This document shows, in pieces, positions 27,347-34,739 of a stretch of 64,000 bases of DNA. The notes beneath the pieces were generated by a model. The model saw only the letters and a program-made list of their open reading frames with translations, was not told the DNA's origin and ran no database searches. The stretch is from Nostoc sp. UHCC 0702 (lineage in GTDB: Bacteria > Cyanobacteriota > Cyanobacteriia > Cyanobacteriales > Nostocaceae). Both the position numbers and the translations under genes were made by a program. The stretch lies in contig CP071065.1 in assembly GCA_017164015.1 (NCBI GenBank), forward strand, positions 3,759,918-3,823,917, read 5' to 3'. The stretch's first letter is position 1. Every line of letters begins with the position of its first letter.

Positions 27347-27790
27347 TTAGGAGTTAGGCAAATCTAACTTACATTCCAACGCTTTTTTTTGCATGGTTTT
27401 AAAAATGTTATAAAATCCATTAGCGCGGGAAGCTGTCAGACTGACATTTAAACCAGTTTCTTGAATGAAATCTGGTGTAAGTTGTACAATTTCCGTAGGA
27501 GTTAATCCATTCAAGCCTTCAATCAAAAGACCAACCATCCCTTTGCTGATGAAAGCGTCGGAATCAGCTTGAAACACGACCTTACCATCATGGAGAGAGG
27601 CAGTGATATAAACTTGAGAAACGCAACCAGGTACTTTATTTTCTGGTAGTTTATCACTTTCTGGAAAATCCTTGAGCTTGTTTCCATAGGTAATTAACTG
27701 TTCCGTGCGTCTTCTTTGGTCAGAAACGCGTTGAAAGCGCTGGACAATTTTAGCAAGAGCAGGTGGCAAAGAATCGAGAGTAGAAGACAT
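27347..27790 (-). CDS. sufE: Cysteine desulfurase activator SufE
   Basis: 147 residues, normal for SufE, which accepts persulfide sulphur from the desulfurase SufS and passes it to the SufBCD scaffold. The sulphur-accepting Cys is in KVPGCVSQVYI. The family pattern continues with FQADSDAFISKGMVGLLIEGLNG and a C-terminal SRANGFYNIFKTMQKKAL. No other suf genes are nearby, which is common for sufE in cyanobacteria. ATG start. The hydrolase-like gene follows closely. Confidence 0.93.
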   Translation of the reverse strand: MSSTLDSLPPALAKIVQRFQRVSDQRRRTEQLITYGNKLKDFPESDKLPENKVPGCVSQVYITASLHDGKVVFQADSDAFISKGMVGLLIEGLNGLTPTEIVQLTPDFIQETGLNVSLTASRANGFYNIFKTMQKKALECKLDLPNS

Positions 27791-28218
27791 AACAGCAGCT
27801 GCAAATAATCGGCATCACCTTGAGTTTAAATTATATGCACGAGCGATCGCACTTTCACCTTGCCAATTTTACATTTGGGATTATTTATCGGTTAATGCTC
27901 CACCCGCAAGTGGGGCGGAAAAAATCTCAAATCCAAAATTGATTGATAGCATCTCTAGAAACACTCCCGTTGTATCTATGAATACTAAATAGGTAGCATA
28001 TTGGTCTGTCACTTCTATTTTAGTGATTTTAGCGATCGCTGCTGGTAGTGTAAACCAGAAAAACTCAACCTTTAACTAAAAAGCAGCAAGACAATAGTTT
28101 TATTAAGTATTGATAACAACTGTTAAATATTAATGCAAAATCAGGATTTTTCTTGAATTGACTTCGCTAATTCCCAGATTATGTTTTCAATCATTAATAA
28201 ATTTCAGGAGCAAATCAG
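27791..28218. other. Intergenic region with psaK promoter and leader
   Basis: No gene is seen in these 428 bases. The region separates divergent sufE and psaK and must hold both promoters. Two HIP1 octamers are present (27844 and 28031). The psaK ribosome-binding site is CAGGAG at 28204-28209. I do not recognise a specific light-response element. Confidence 0.5.
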
Positions 28219-28479
28219 GTGTTTACTTCAACCTTACTCGCTGCTGCAACCACACCCCTGGAATGGAGTCCTACAGTTGGGCTGATCATAATTCTCGCCA
28301 ATATTTTTGCCATTGCCTTTGGCAAATCTACCATCAAGTATCCCAACGCAGAACCAGCCCTACCATCACCAAATTTATTTGGTGGTTTTGGTCTGCCTGC
28401 GTTATTGGCGACTACCGCTTTCGGTCACATCTTGGGCGTAGGTATTGTTTTAGGGCTGCATAACTTAGGAAGAATTTAG
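28219..28479 (+). CDS. psaK: Photosystem I reaction centre subunit PsaK
   Basis: 86 residues with two membrane segments (VGLIIILANIFAIAFG and ALLATTAFGHILGVGIVLGL) joined by a stromal loop ending PALPSPNLFGGFG, the standard PsaK layout. PsaK sits at the photosystem I periphery, binds chlorophyll and contacts antenna proteins. The start is GTG, supported by the CAGGAG ribosome-binding site 10 bases upstream; there is no nearby ATG that preserves the family N-terminus. It appears to be monocistronic. Confidence 0.95.
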   Translation: MFTSTLLAAATTPLEWSPTVGLIIILANIFAIAFGKSTIKYPNAEPALPSPNLFGGFGLPALLATTAFGHILGVGIVLGLHNLGRI

Positions 28480-28613
28480 TAACACTTTGCACAAGTCAAA
28501 CGTCTAAAGACTTTTAATCTGTAGGTCTAAGGCTGTTTTATAGACTTGTAGCCCTTTCCCCTAAGTGATTACTGAAATTAGCCTTTAGTTGATTCTTTTT
28601 TGTCTGATTCCAT

Positions 28614-28644
28614 GAGCTAGAGAGTTAACTCTCTAGCTCTTTTA
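28614..28644 (+). terminator. Rho-independent terminator downstream of psaK
   Basis: A perfect 26-base palindrome (GAGCTAGAGAGTT and its complement AACTCTCTAGCTC) is followed by TTTTAT. It lies 135 bases past the psaK stop, and no other plus-strand gene precedes it. Confidence 0.75.
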
Positions 28645-28675
28645 TATTAATTACAGCCACTACTAATCTAAAAAC

Positions 28676-28915
28676 TCAAATCGTAAAGCCTTTATAATTT
28701 AAGCGCAGTCCGCAAATTCCATATTCCTTGTAAGCTTGCTTCCAGCTAGTTATTGAACCAACAGATACATCTAAAATTGTTTGAATTTCCTCATACTTGT
28801 AACCTTGATAAACCAGTTTCACCGCCAAAGCTTTTCTTACCTCACGGGCATCTGGACGACTATCGATAAATTCTTGTAATTCTGCGATCGCCATTTCTAG
28901 GTGCTGGTTTATCAT
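28676..28915 (-). CDS. IS630-type transposase N-terminal HTH fragment
   Basis: 79 residues containing a helix-turn-helix typical of the N-terminus of IS630/Tc1-like transposases (VRKALAVKLVYQGYKYEEIQ, then TILDVSVGSITSWKQAYKEY). No DDE catalytic domain follows in any frame downstream (28500-28675), so as a transposase it is only a fragment. A stand-alone DNA-binding protein is possible. It abuts the transketolase remnant, 12 bases away, and so may mark the insertion that destroyed that gene. Confidence 0.6.
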   Translation of the reverse strand: MINQHLEMAIAELQEFIDSRPDAREVRKALAVKLVYQGYKYEEIQTILDVSVGSITSWKQAYKEYGICGLRLNYKGFTI

Positions 28916-28926
28916 TGTTCGTTATT

Positions 28927-29280
28927 AGACAGATATTTCTAGGTGATGCTTTGTACCGTTCTCTGGATGCTGTGGAACGTCTCAAACAACAAGGGCTAGA
29001 TGTGGGTTTGATTAATAAACCAACCCTAAACGTAGTTGATGAAGAAGCGATCGCAAAAATTGGTAAAGCTCCTTTCGTCCTTGTGGTATAGTCCTTCAAC
29101 CGTCGCACCGGATTGGGTAGCCGTTTCGGTTCAGTGCTGTTAGAACGCGGGTTTACTCCCAAATACGCTTATCTTGGCACTCATAAAGAAGGTTGCGGTG
29201 GTTTGTCGCAACAGTTTCCACATCAAGGAATTGACCCAGTGAGTATTATCAACAAGGTTAAGGAATTACACAATTCGTAA
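28927..29280 (+). pseudogene. Transketolase C-terminal domain remnant with internal stop
   Basis: The frame reads IFLGDALYRSLDAVERLKQQ and then GLDVGLINKPTLNVVDEEA, followed after FVLVV by an in-frame TAG (29089-29091), then SFNRRTGLGSRFGSVLLERG and GCGGLSQQFPHQGIDP to TAA at 29278. This is the C-terminal domain of transketolase-like proteins. The TAG probably replaces GAG (Glu), a single-base change. Both the missing N-terminal parts and the nonsense codon show it is dead. The sequence is otherwise well preserved, so the decay is recent. Confidence 0.8.
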
Positions 29281-29609
29281 TTCGTCAGTCAAAGGCTTAG
29301 CGGTCTTGGGGAAACCCCAAGACCGTCTGCGATTTCAATAAGTTACTTCAAAGCAAACTGCTGTAATACTTCTAACCCCTAACTTTTAACTTGATCATTC
29401 CTTGAGTTTCATTAATTTTCGGTGTAACGCTGGTATTTTCAATAAATATGCTGTATTCTAGTCTAGCCAATGTATTGTTTCCGACATACACTGGTTCAAA
29501 GCTGTTTGTGAATCTTCCTCAAGATGATTGAAAGACTGTATTGGTCTGTCTCAAAATCAATATAAAGATTTTCATTTTTTAATGTATTGTTACCAACACT
29601 TTAATATAC
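29281..29609. other. Intergenic region, nothing recognised
   Basis: These 329 bases hold no recognisable gene, RNA or strong repeat. A short CTTGGGG-AAAC-CCCCAAG hairpin near 29303-29323 could terminate the remnant transcript, although no T run follows. Confidence 0.4.
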
Positions 29610-29870
29610 ATGCATATGAAACTGATCAAAAAATCTGAAAAGCTCCTCCTCAATAAGATAAAAATCATGGAGGAATCAGAAGAGCAAAATCTTCCTGTGG
29701 AGACTATTGAGAATCCAGAACCAATAGTTGAGAAAGAAGAACCATATTATGTAGAGAATCAAGAATCCAACTATATTCTGGTACGCGATAATCCTGTAGT
29801 CCAATCTGTTTGCAATTCCGGGTGGCAGGTTTCTGAGATTTGGAAGGATATTAGGTTAGATAATTTCTAA
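29610..29870 (+). CDS. Hypothetical protein, 86 residues, acidic middle
   Basis: I do not recognise this ORF. The middle is rich in Glu and Pro (EESEEQNLPVETIENPEPIV), with a basic N-terminus and an aromatic C-terminus (SGWQVSEIWKDIRLDNF). There is no Shine-Dalgarno sequence before the ATG at 29610; an alternative ATG lies at 29667. It stands between remnants and may be a chance frame. Confidence 0.3.
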   Translation: MHMKLIKKSEKLLLNKIKIMEESEEQNLPVETIENPEPIVEKEEPYYVENQESNYILVRDNPVVQSVCNSGWQVSEIWKDIRLDNF

Positions 29871-29949
29871 TGATAGGCTAAAACACACTCAATTGCATAA
29901 TCACTGATGAGGATTGTTATAGTTACTAATTTCATGGACACATATCCAA

Positions 29950-30678
29950 TTAATTAGTCTGTAAATTTAACCTCACTGGGTGAACAACAAGACCCTTTAT
30001 CCTATCGCTAAAAGTATTTGGGATTGTTTTTTTAATGACGTTAGAATAACTATTTACGTCAACATTAATTAACCTTTCTGATATCAAGTTCTGATGATTG
30101 GTTGTCATTGGTAACGAAGTGAAGCAATCGCAGAGATTTTGTGATTGCTTCACTTTGTTGCGATCGCTGTTACTCTTACCACTATCGCTGCTTGCAGACA
30201 AATTGAGGATAGGTACAGCAGTGCTGGTATCAAGTGTAAAAGAGATATTGAAGTTGCTGCTAACACCATATTTATCAATTGCCAACAAGTGCAGAGTATG
30301 ATGACCATCTGGTAACGAACTGCCGTAAATTGTATCTAGACGAGTACGGTTGAACGTGAAGCTACCATCCGAGCGCAAATCAGCCAGTACATCTGTATAA
30401 TTTTCAGCAGGAGTGTTATTGAAACCTGCTTTCAAACAAGTAATGTAATTAGCTTCAGTAATCGATACGTTTGCTATGGCGCTAACAATCGGGGTAGATT
30501 CTGTCAAAGCATTGATGAATAAACCGCGATTGCCAACTCTAACCGTACCTGTAGTAGTTGGGTCGAAGGTAATGGTATCGGTATTAGTCGTACCGCCTGG
30601 GGCTGTATCGCGGGCTAAAGTTGCTGAAATCGCAGGCCGTGTAGCAGAAAGATTAAGCGTTATTCGATTATGATTATC
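29950..30678 (-). pseudogene. Ig-like surface-protein fragment
   Basis: The minus-strand frame is open across the whole span and reads as repeated-adhesin material: RITLNLSATRPAISATLARD, PGGTTNTDTITFDPTTTG, LADLRSDGSFTFNRTRLDTI, PDGHHTLHLLAIDKYG. This is the pattern of bacterial Ig-like or cadherin-like domains of giant cell-surface proteins in filamentous cyanobacteria. There is no start with a ribosome-binding site, no signal peptide, and the C-terminus is replaced by a dispersed repeat (30113-30161) plus unrelated sequence. It is a stranded internal piece. Confidence 0.6.
30113..30161. repeat. Dispersed hairpin repeat inserted in the adhesin fragment
   Basis: CGAAGTGAAGCAATCGCA faces TGTGATTGCTTCACTTTG across a short loop, followed by a HIP1 site. 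It translates in frame as VKQSQNLCDCFTSLP, so the host frame was not broken by the insertion. It is a known style of intragenic cyanobacterial repeat. Confidence 0.7.
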
Positions 30679-30953
30679 AGATAATAAGCAAGGAAAAAGG
30701 GGTGTCTGATTGAATACAGTCCCCCTTTTGGCAGAAAGTTTGGTGCTTACTGGGAAATGCTATAATTCGCTACTACACAACCAAAGTCCACCTCGTGGAC
30801 TAATACAAAATTAAGGGTTTTTTAACCTGCAAAGTCAGGTTTTGTTTGTTTAGCCAAGCCACTGCGAAGAGCGCGGTTCCCCGACTTGTAGCAAGTGGCG
30901 CGCGACTTTTAGTCACTCAGGCAAGTGATAAATTAGACTTTACAAACATCCTC

Positions 30954-31385
30954 TTAAATAGAAAAATCTCTGGATAATGAGGTTAACTGTAACCTAACAG
31001 CGCTCAAATAATTTTGATCGTTCAAAACTTCTGCTGGTAATTTATTAGCATTGACAGCAGCTTGGACTAAATCTTCCGCAGCAATTTGTCGGTTTTGGCG
31101 TTCAACAATTAGCGTTCCCCCGCTAGGAATGCCTTGTTGCTTTAAACCACCTTGGTATGCAAGAGAAACAAGATTGAAAGGTTGGAGGTAGCTGACATTT
31201 GTAGAACTACTGTCTAGTACTTGAAAATTGCGAGCTGTTCTGATTTCTCCGTTGCTAGTTTGACTAGTGGTTATGCCAGCATTGGTGTAGTTGTGGTTTT
31301 TGGCTGATTCAGCCTTAGCAATTCCAGATGTCAGAGCAACAAAAGCAACAACAAGTGTAGAATTTATCCAAGTTACAAGTTTCAT
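30954..31385 (-). CDS. Exported hypothetical protein, 143 residues
   Basis: The N-terminus is a clear Sec signal peptide: Lys, a hydrophobic core (WINSTLVVAFVALTSGI) and a probable cleavage after AKA near residue 25. The mature 118 residues have a Thr/Ser/Asn-rich first half and a helical C-terminal half (AAEDLVQAAVNANKLPAEVL) with no recognised domain. It is probably periplasmic or secreted. Nearest neighbours give no functional clue. Confidence 0.65.
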   Translation of the reverse strand: MKLVTWINSTLVVAFVALTSGIAKAESAKNHNYTNAGITTSQTSNGEIRTARNFQVLDSSSTNVSYLQPFNLVSLAYQGGLKQQGIPSGGTLIVERQNRQIAAEDLVQAAVNANKLPAEVLNDQNYLSAVRLQLTSLSRDFSI

Positions 31386-31763
31386 AGGACTACCTTAACC
31401 CAAGTAAAGAGCAATCAATGCTGTGTATTAATAGATTTACTTATTTTATAAATCTTAACTACCTATACTTGGCTCATCCAATCGGTTGAATTGTTTCTCA
31501 CCCATTTGGGTGAACGTACTCATTCACATAACAGCTATTTATTCCAAAAACCTTGATGCAGAGCCGTAGAATTGCTATTCTCAATGATTTGTGAAAAATT
31601 TAGAAATCATTGGGCGAATAAAATTCGTTACTACAGGCTTAATTTGCAAAAACGCGTATAGCGCCACCCAGGAAAAACTTGTAGTGAATAAAATTCCATA
31701 AAAGGTAAGAAGAAATTAATATTAAATAATTAGTTATTTTTACTAATTATTTATGCAAGTGGT
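31386..31763. other. Intergenic region, nothing recognised
   Basis: These 378 AT-rich bases contain no supportable gene. They hold the promoter of the exported protein and the 3' flank of the small paralogue at 31764. No strong hairpin with a T run was seen. Confidence 0.45.
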
Positions 31764-32171
31764 CTATTGTCTTCTGGCAACAATTGATTGCTCTGCATCC
31801 ATGATGATAAATCTAGAACTATCAATTTCAATGATTTTATAATTTTCTATAATCACCAAAGAAAATAAGCTAGCCAGTATATCAGCAATTGAAACCTTAA
31901 ACAATACCGATATCTGTAAGTTCAGCATGGATTTTGGAACAGTTTTAACAATTAAACACAATTTTTGTTCATTTACGTGCCAGACACCAGTAAATTTATT
32001 ACCTGTTATAAATTCCTTAGGTTTAGATAAAAAGAAGGTTTGGATTTTGGTTTGTTCATAAGTCATGTCTTCCTTAAATTCCAGAAAGACTTTTTCCCAA
32101 TCTGTATCAAAACGCCATTTTCCAATCAGTAAAGTCTCTATTTCTCTATCAGAAACACTATTATTATTCAT
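31764..32171 (-). CDS. Hypothetical lipocalin-like small protein, paralogue A
   Basis: 135 residues from the ATG at 32171; the upstream open extension to 32258 is not matched by the paralogue and is left out. It shares most of its sequence with the gene at 32309 (IETLLIGKWRFDTDWEKVFL, YEQTKIQTFFLSKP, ITGNKFTGVWHV). The pattern of short alternating strands with GKWRF near the N-terminus and a GxW strand resembles lipocalin-like or DUF beta-barrel domains that bind small ligands. No signal peptide. Function unknown; the tandem duplication is certain. Confidence 0.7.
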   Translation of the reverse strand: MNNNSVSDREIETLLIGKWRFDTDWEKVFLEFKEDMTYEQTKIQTFFLSKPKEFITGNKFTGVWHVNEQKLCLIVKTVPKSMLNLQISVLFKVSIADILASLFSLVIIENYKIIEIDSSRFIIMDAEQSIVARRQ

Positions 32172-32308
32172 ATTCAAGTCCTGGGTAAAGGGTACTAAAA
32201 ACAATCGTGTGGTAAGAAGATTGGAGATGTTATGTACTGATTGATTTTTGTTAGTCAATGAATAGCGATCGCAGAAGCTATTTTCCCAGCTTTATTACTC
32301 TTCAAGAA

Positions 32309-32719
32309 TTATTTTATCTTTGAACCAATCAAGGATTCATTTTTATACATTAAAATAAAATCATAATTATTAATTTGAACAATTTCATAATTTTCTGTTA
32401 TCAACCAAGAACCGTGACGAACTATCATATCTACAAGATAATTTTTAGATAATTTCGGTAATTCTAAGTTGACAATTGATTTAGGAATAGATTTAATAGT
32501 TAAACACAATTTACTATCTTTTACATGCCATACTCCAGTAAATTTATTACCTGTGATCAATTCTATAGGTTTAGATAAAAGGAATGTTTGAATTTTAGTT
32601 TGCTCATAGGACATATCATCTTTGAATTCAACATAAATTTTTTCCCAATCTGTATCAAAACGCCATTTACCCAAAAGTAAATTTTCTATTTCTGTGTCAG
32701 AAAGATTAATATTACTCAT
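32309..32719 (-). CDS. Hypothetical lipocalin-like small protein, paralogue B
   Basis: 136 residues, the duplicate partner of the gene at 31764. It starts MSNINLSDTEIENLLLGKWR, and the FDTDWEK, YEQTKIQTFLLSKP and ITGNKFTGVWHV blocks are shared. The copies have diverged mainly in the C-terminal third. It is separated from paralogue A by 137 bases on the same strand and could be co-transcribed. No signal peptide or membrane segment. Function unknown. Confidence 0.7.
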   Translation of the reverse strand: MSNINLSDTEIENLLLGKWRFDTDWEKIYVEFKDDMSYEQTKIQTFLLSKPIELITGNKFTGVWHVKDSKLCLTIKSIPKSIVNLELPKLSKNYLVDMIVRHGSWLITENYEIVQINNYDFILMYKNESLIGSKIK

Positions 32720-32831
32720 ATTGAATTTTTATTTTGTGGCTCGTACTTAGTTAGTACTTTCAAAACATCCTTTCCAATTAACTTGGGTTATACTTTTTCC
32801 TGTGATTAAAAAATGTGCCATTAACTGATGG

Positions 32832-34508
32832 TCAAGTTACGTTACAAATTTTTACACGAGAAAAGAACAAGTGCATCTGCCAAATTAACCAAGACCTGAC
32901 ACGCCACGCACCCATTGAAAGGGGTTCCGCAGATGAATTTGAGCATACGTCAAACGCCTCTTGCTCATAGTGTAACCATTTAGCCGGGAGGTGTCCGATG
33001 GGTGTGGTGGAGGACAATTTAAAAGTTAGTTGGTCATAGTCTAACCAATTTCCTTCTTTTCGCCAACCAAGGCGATCGCCAAGTATCTTTTCTGTTTCAT
33101 AATCTATTTGTCCACCTATTTCGCTCCAGATAGTTTGCTGAACACTAAAACCGAAATAACCATGACTGTATTGTTTCCAAAGTTGATCAATGGTCTGAAG
33201 ATGTTTACAAGAAAACTTTTGAATATCTTCTTTATACACTTCATTCCAATAATTTTTTCCAATGACTTGTAGCATTAATTTAGTGGTTTCTATATCAGCT
33301 TCTTTCCATTGATGATGTGCCAGGAGATTTTGCAACTGAGTATAATCGATATTTGTACTGATTTGAAATTCTTTTGTAGCTGGAATATCGTCATTAGTCA
33401 GTTGCACCAATCCTGTTTCTTCTGTTGAAGCAGAGATAGCAGAGCTAAATTTTGTTTCTACTACGCCCAGGACTTTCCTTTGATCAACGAATTGATTGTA
33501 GATATAACTGGATATTAATTCAAACGCATGTTCTAGAGATACTTCATCATTATCAAAATTAAAATTTTGGAATTGTTTATTTAGTAATTCAGATTGTAAT
33601 AGGGCATCGTTTAATCTTTCTTTCTTCTCATAACTTGCTACTATAGAATTAATAATATTATGAGAAAATATTTCAGCTTCTTCCAACTTTAATAAATTTG
33701 ATTCACCCATCAAAAAATTATTTGCTAAACTTTGAATTTCTCCTACAGTGGCATAAAAATCTTCATCCACTTTCACTACTTCATCTATTAAAGATTGAAA
33801 GGGACTAAAGTAATCTTGTAAATAATTTTCAAAATTGATTGCTGTCTCGGCTATTTTTGCTATTTCTTGACGAACTTTTGTCGCTTTTATTTGGTATTCA
33901 TAAATCTCTTGATATACCTCTAAATCTTTAACTATTTGCTGAATAGTTTGTTTTTGGTTTTTGGTATCTTCTGCTAAATTTTTAATTCCATCACTGAGCA
34001 ATTCAACTTTTTCTAACATTAACAAGTTAGTATTGCTCAACAGTAAAATTGATTTGAGATTCTCTTGTTTTTCCAGTTTTAATTTATCGATAATTTGAGA
34101 ATTTTTATAATTCTTTATTTCTAATTTGTTTCTTTCTTCATTCAATTTTTTTATTTCAAGATATTTTTGTCTAAACAAACTTTTCCAGTCATCCGTAAAT
34201 TTTAACAAAAAATCTTGATAATTATCTTTATAATATTCGAGAAAATCAATTACATGACTATAATCTCTAATTAATAATTGGATTTCTTGAAAAATTTCAC
34301 CCTGACTAATTTCTTTTTTTCGCTTAATTATTCCCCAAAAATCATTACGATATCGAATACCTTCTTTAATGAATCTTTGAGAATCTCTTATTTTTTTTTG
34401 AATCTTTTTTAATTTTGTATTTTTTATAATCGGTAAGCGATAAGTTTTTTCATAAATCGTAATCGATTCATAAGTAATTAATTTTCTTTGTTTTGTAGTG
34501 AGCATCAC
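32832..34508 (-). CDS. Coiled-coil protein with C-terminal GUN4 domain
   Basis: 558 residues. Residues about 30-330 are mostly charged helix with coiled-coil character (EIKKLNEERNKLEIKN, IVKDLEVYQEIYEYQIKATK). Residues about 388-515 are a GUN4 domain: DYTQLQNLLAHHQWKEADIE, IDQLWKQYSHGYFGFSVQQ, GDRLGWRKEGNWLDYDQLTF, PIGHLPAKW. GUN4 domains bind porphyrins such as Mg-protoporphyrin, but in cyanobacteria many are fused to signalling or conflict modules. The N-terminal coil here has no recognised catalytic domain. No membrane segment. It lies between two small paralogues and an ABC transporter on the same strand. A tetrapyrrole-sensing role is inference. Confidence 0.8.
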   Translation of the reverse strand: MMLTTKQRKLITYESITIYEKTYRLPIIKNTKLKKIQKKIRDSQRFIKEGIRYRNDFWGIIKRKKEISQGEIFQEIQLLIRDYSHVIDFLEYYKDNYQDFLLKFTDDWKSLFRQKYLEIKKLNEERNKLEIKNYKNSQIIDKLKLEKQENLKSILLLSNTNLLMLEKVELLSDGIKNLAEDTKNQKQTIQQIVKDLEVYQEIYEYQIKATKVRQEIAKIAETAINFENYLQDYFSPFQSLIDEVVKVDEDFYATVGEIQSLANNFLMGESNLLKLEEAEIFSHNIINSIVASYEKKERLNDALLQSELLNKQFQNFNFDNDEVSLEHAFELISSYIYNQFVDQRKVLGVVETKFSSAISASTEETGLVQLTNDDIPATKEFQISTNIDYTQLQNLLAHHQWKEADIETTKLMLQVIGKNYWNEVYKEDIQKFSCKHLQTIDQLWKQYSHGYFGFSVQQTIWSEIGGQIDYETEKILGDRLGWRKEGNWLDYDQLTFKLSSTTPIGHLPAKWLHYEQEAFDVCSNSSAEPLSMGAWRVRSWLIWQMHLFFSRVKICNVT

Positions 34509-34514
34509 ACTGAT

Positions 34515-34590
34515 TTTAAAAAGTATGAATAGCCGCTATTCCTCACCTATTTAAACACATTTATATTTTTGTTATGGTGGTAGGCTAAGC
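34515..34590 (-). pseudogene. Decayed copy of the ABC transporter's C-terminal domain end
   Basis: Read on the minus strand, this stretch aligns with the last 20 codons of the ABC transporter at 34740: TACCACCATAACAAAAAT matches TACCGTTATAACAAAGAT, and GTGTTTAAATAGGTGAGGAA matches the segment up to its stop. It contains stops, so it is not translated. A duplication of the transporter tail, or of a domain cassette, is implied. Confidence 0.5.
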
Positions 34591-34739
34591 AATGCTTAGT
34601 AGCGATCAACTAAAGTTCTCAAACAAAAATTGCTCATGGAAGCAGACACAATTTTTGTCCGATGTTTGTTTTCAGTAATTGCCAATTTTATTAATCAATA
34701 TGTGACTCCAAATAAAATACTAAAAATTATGAGTAGGCG

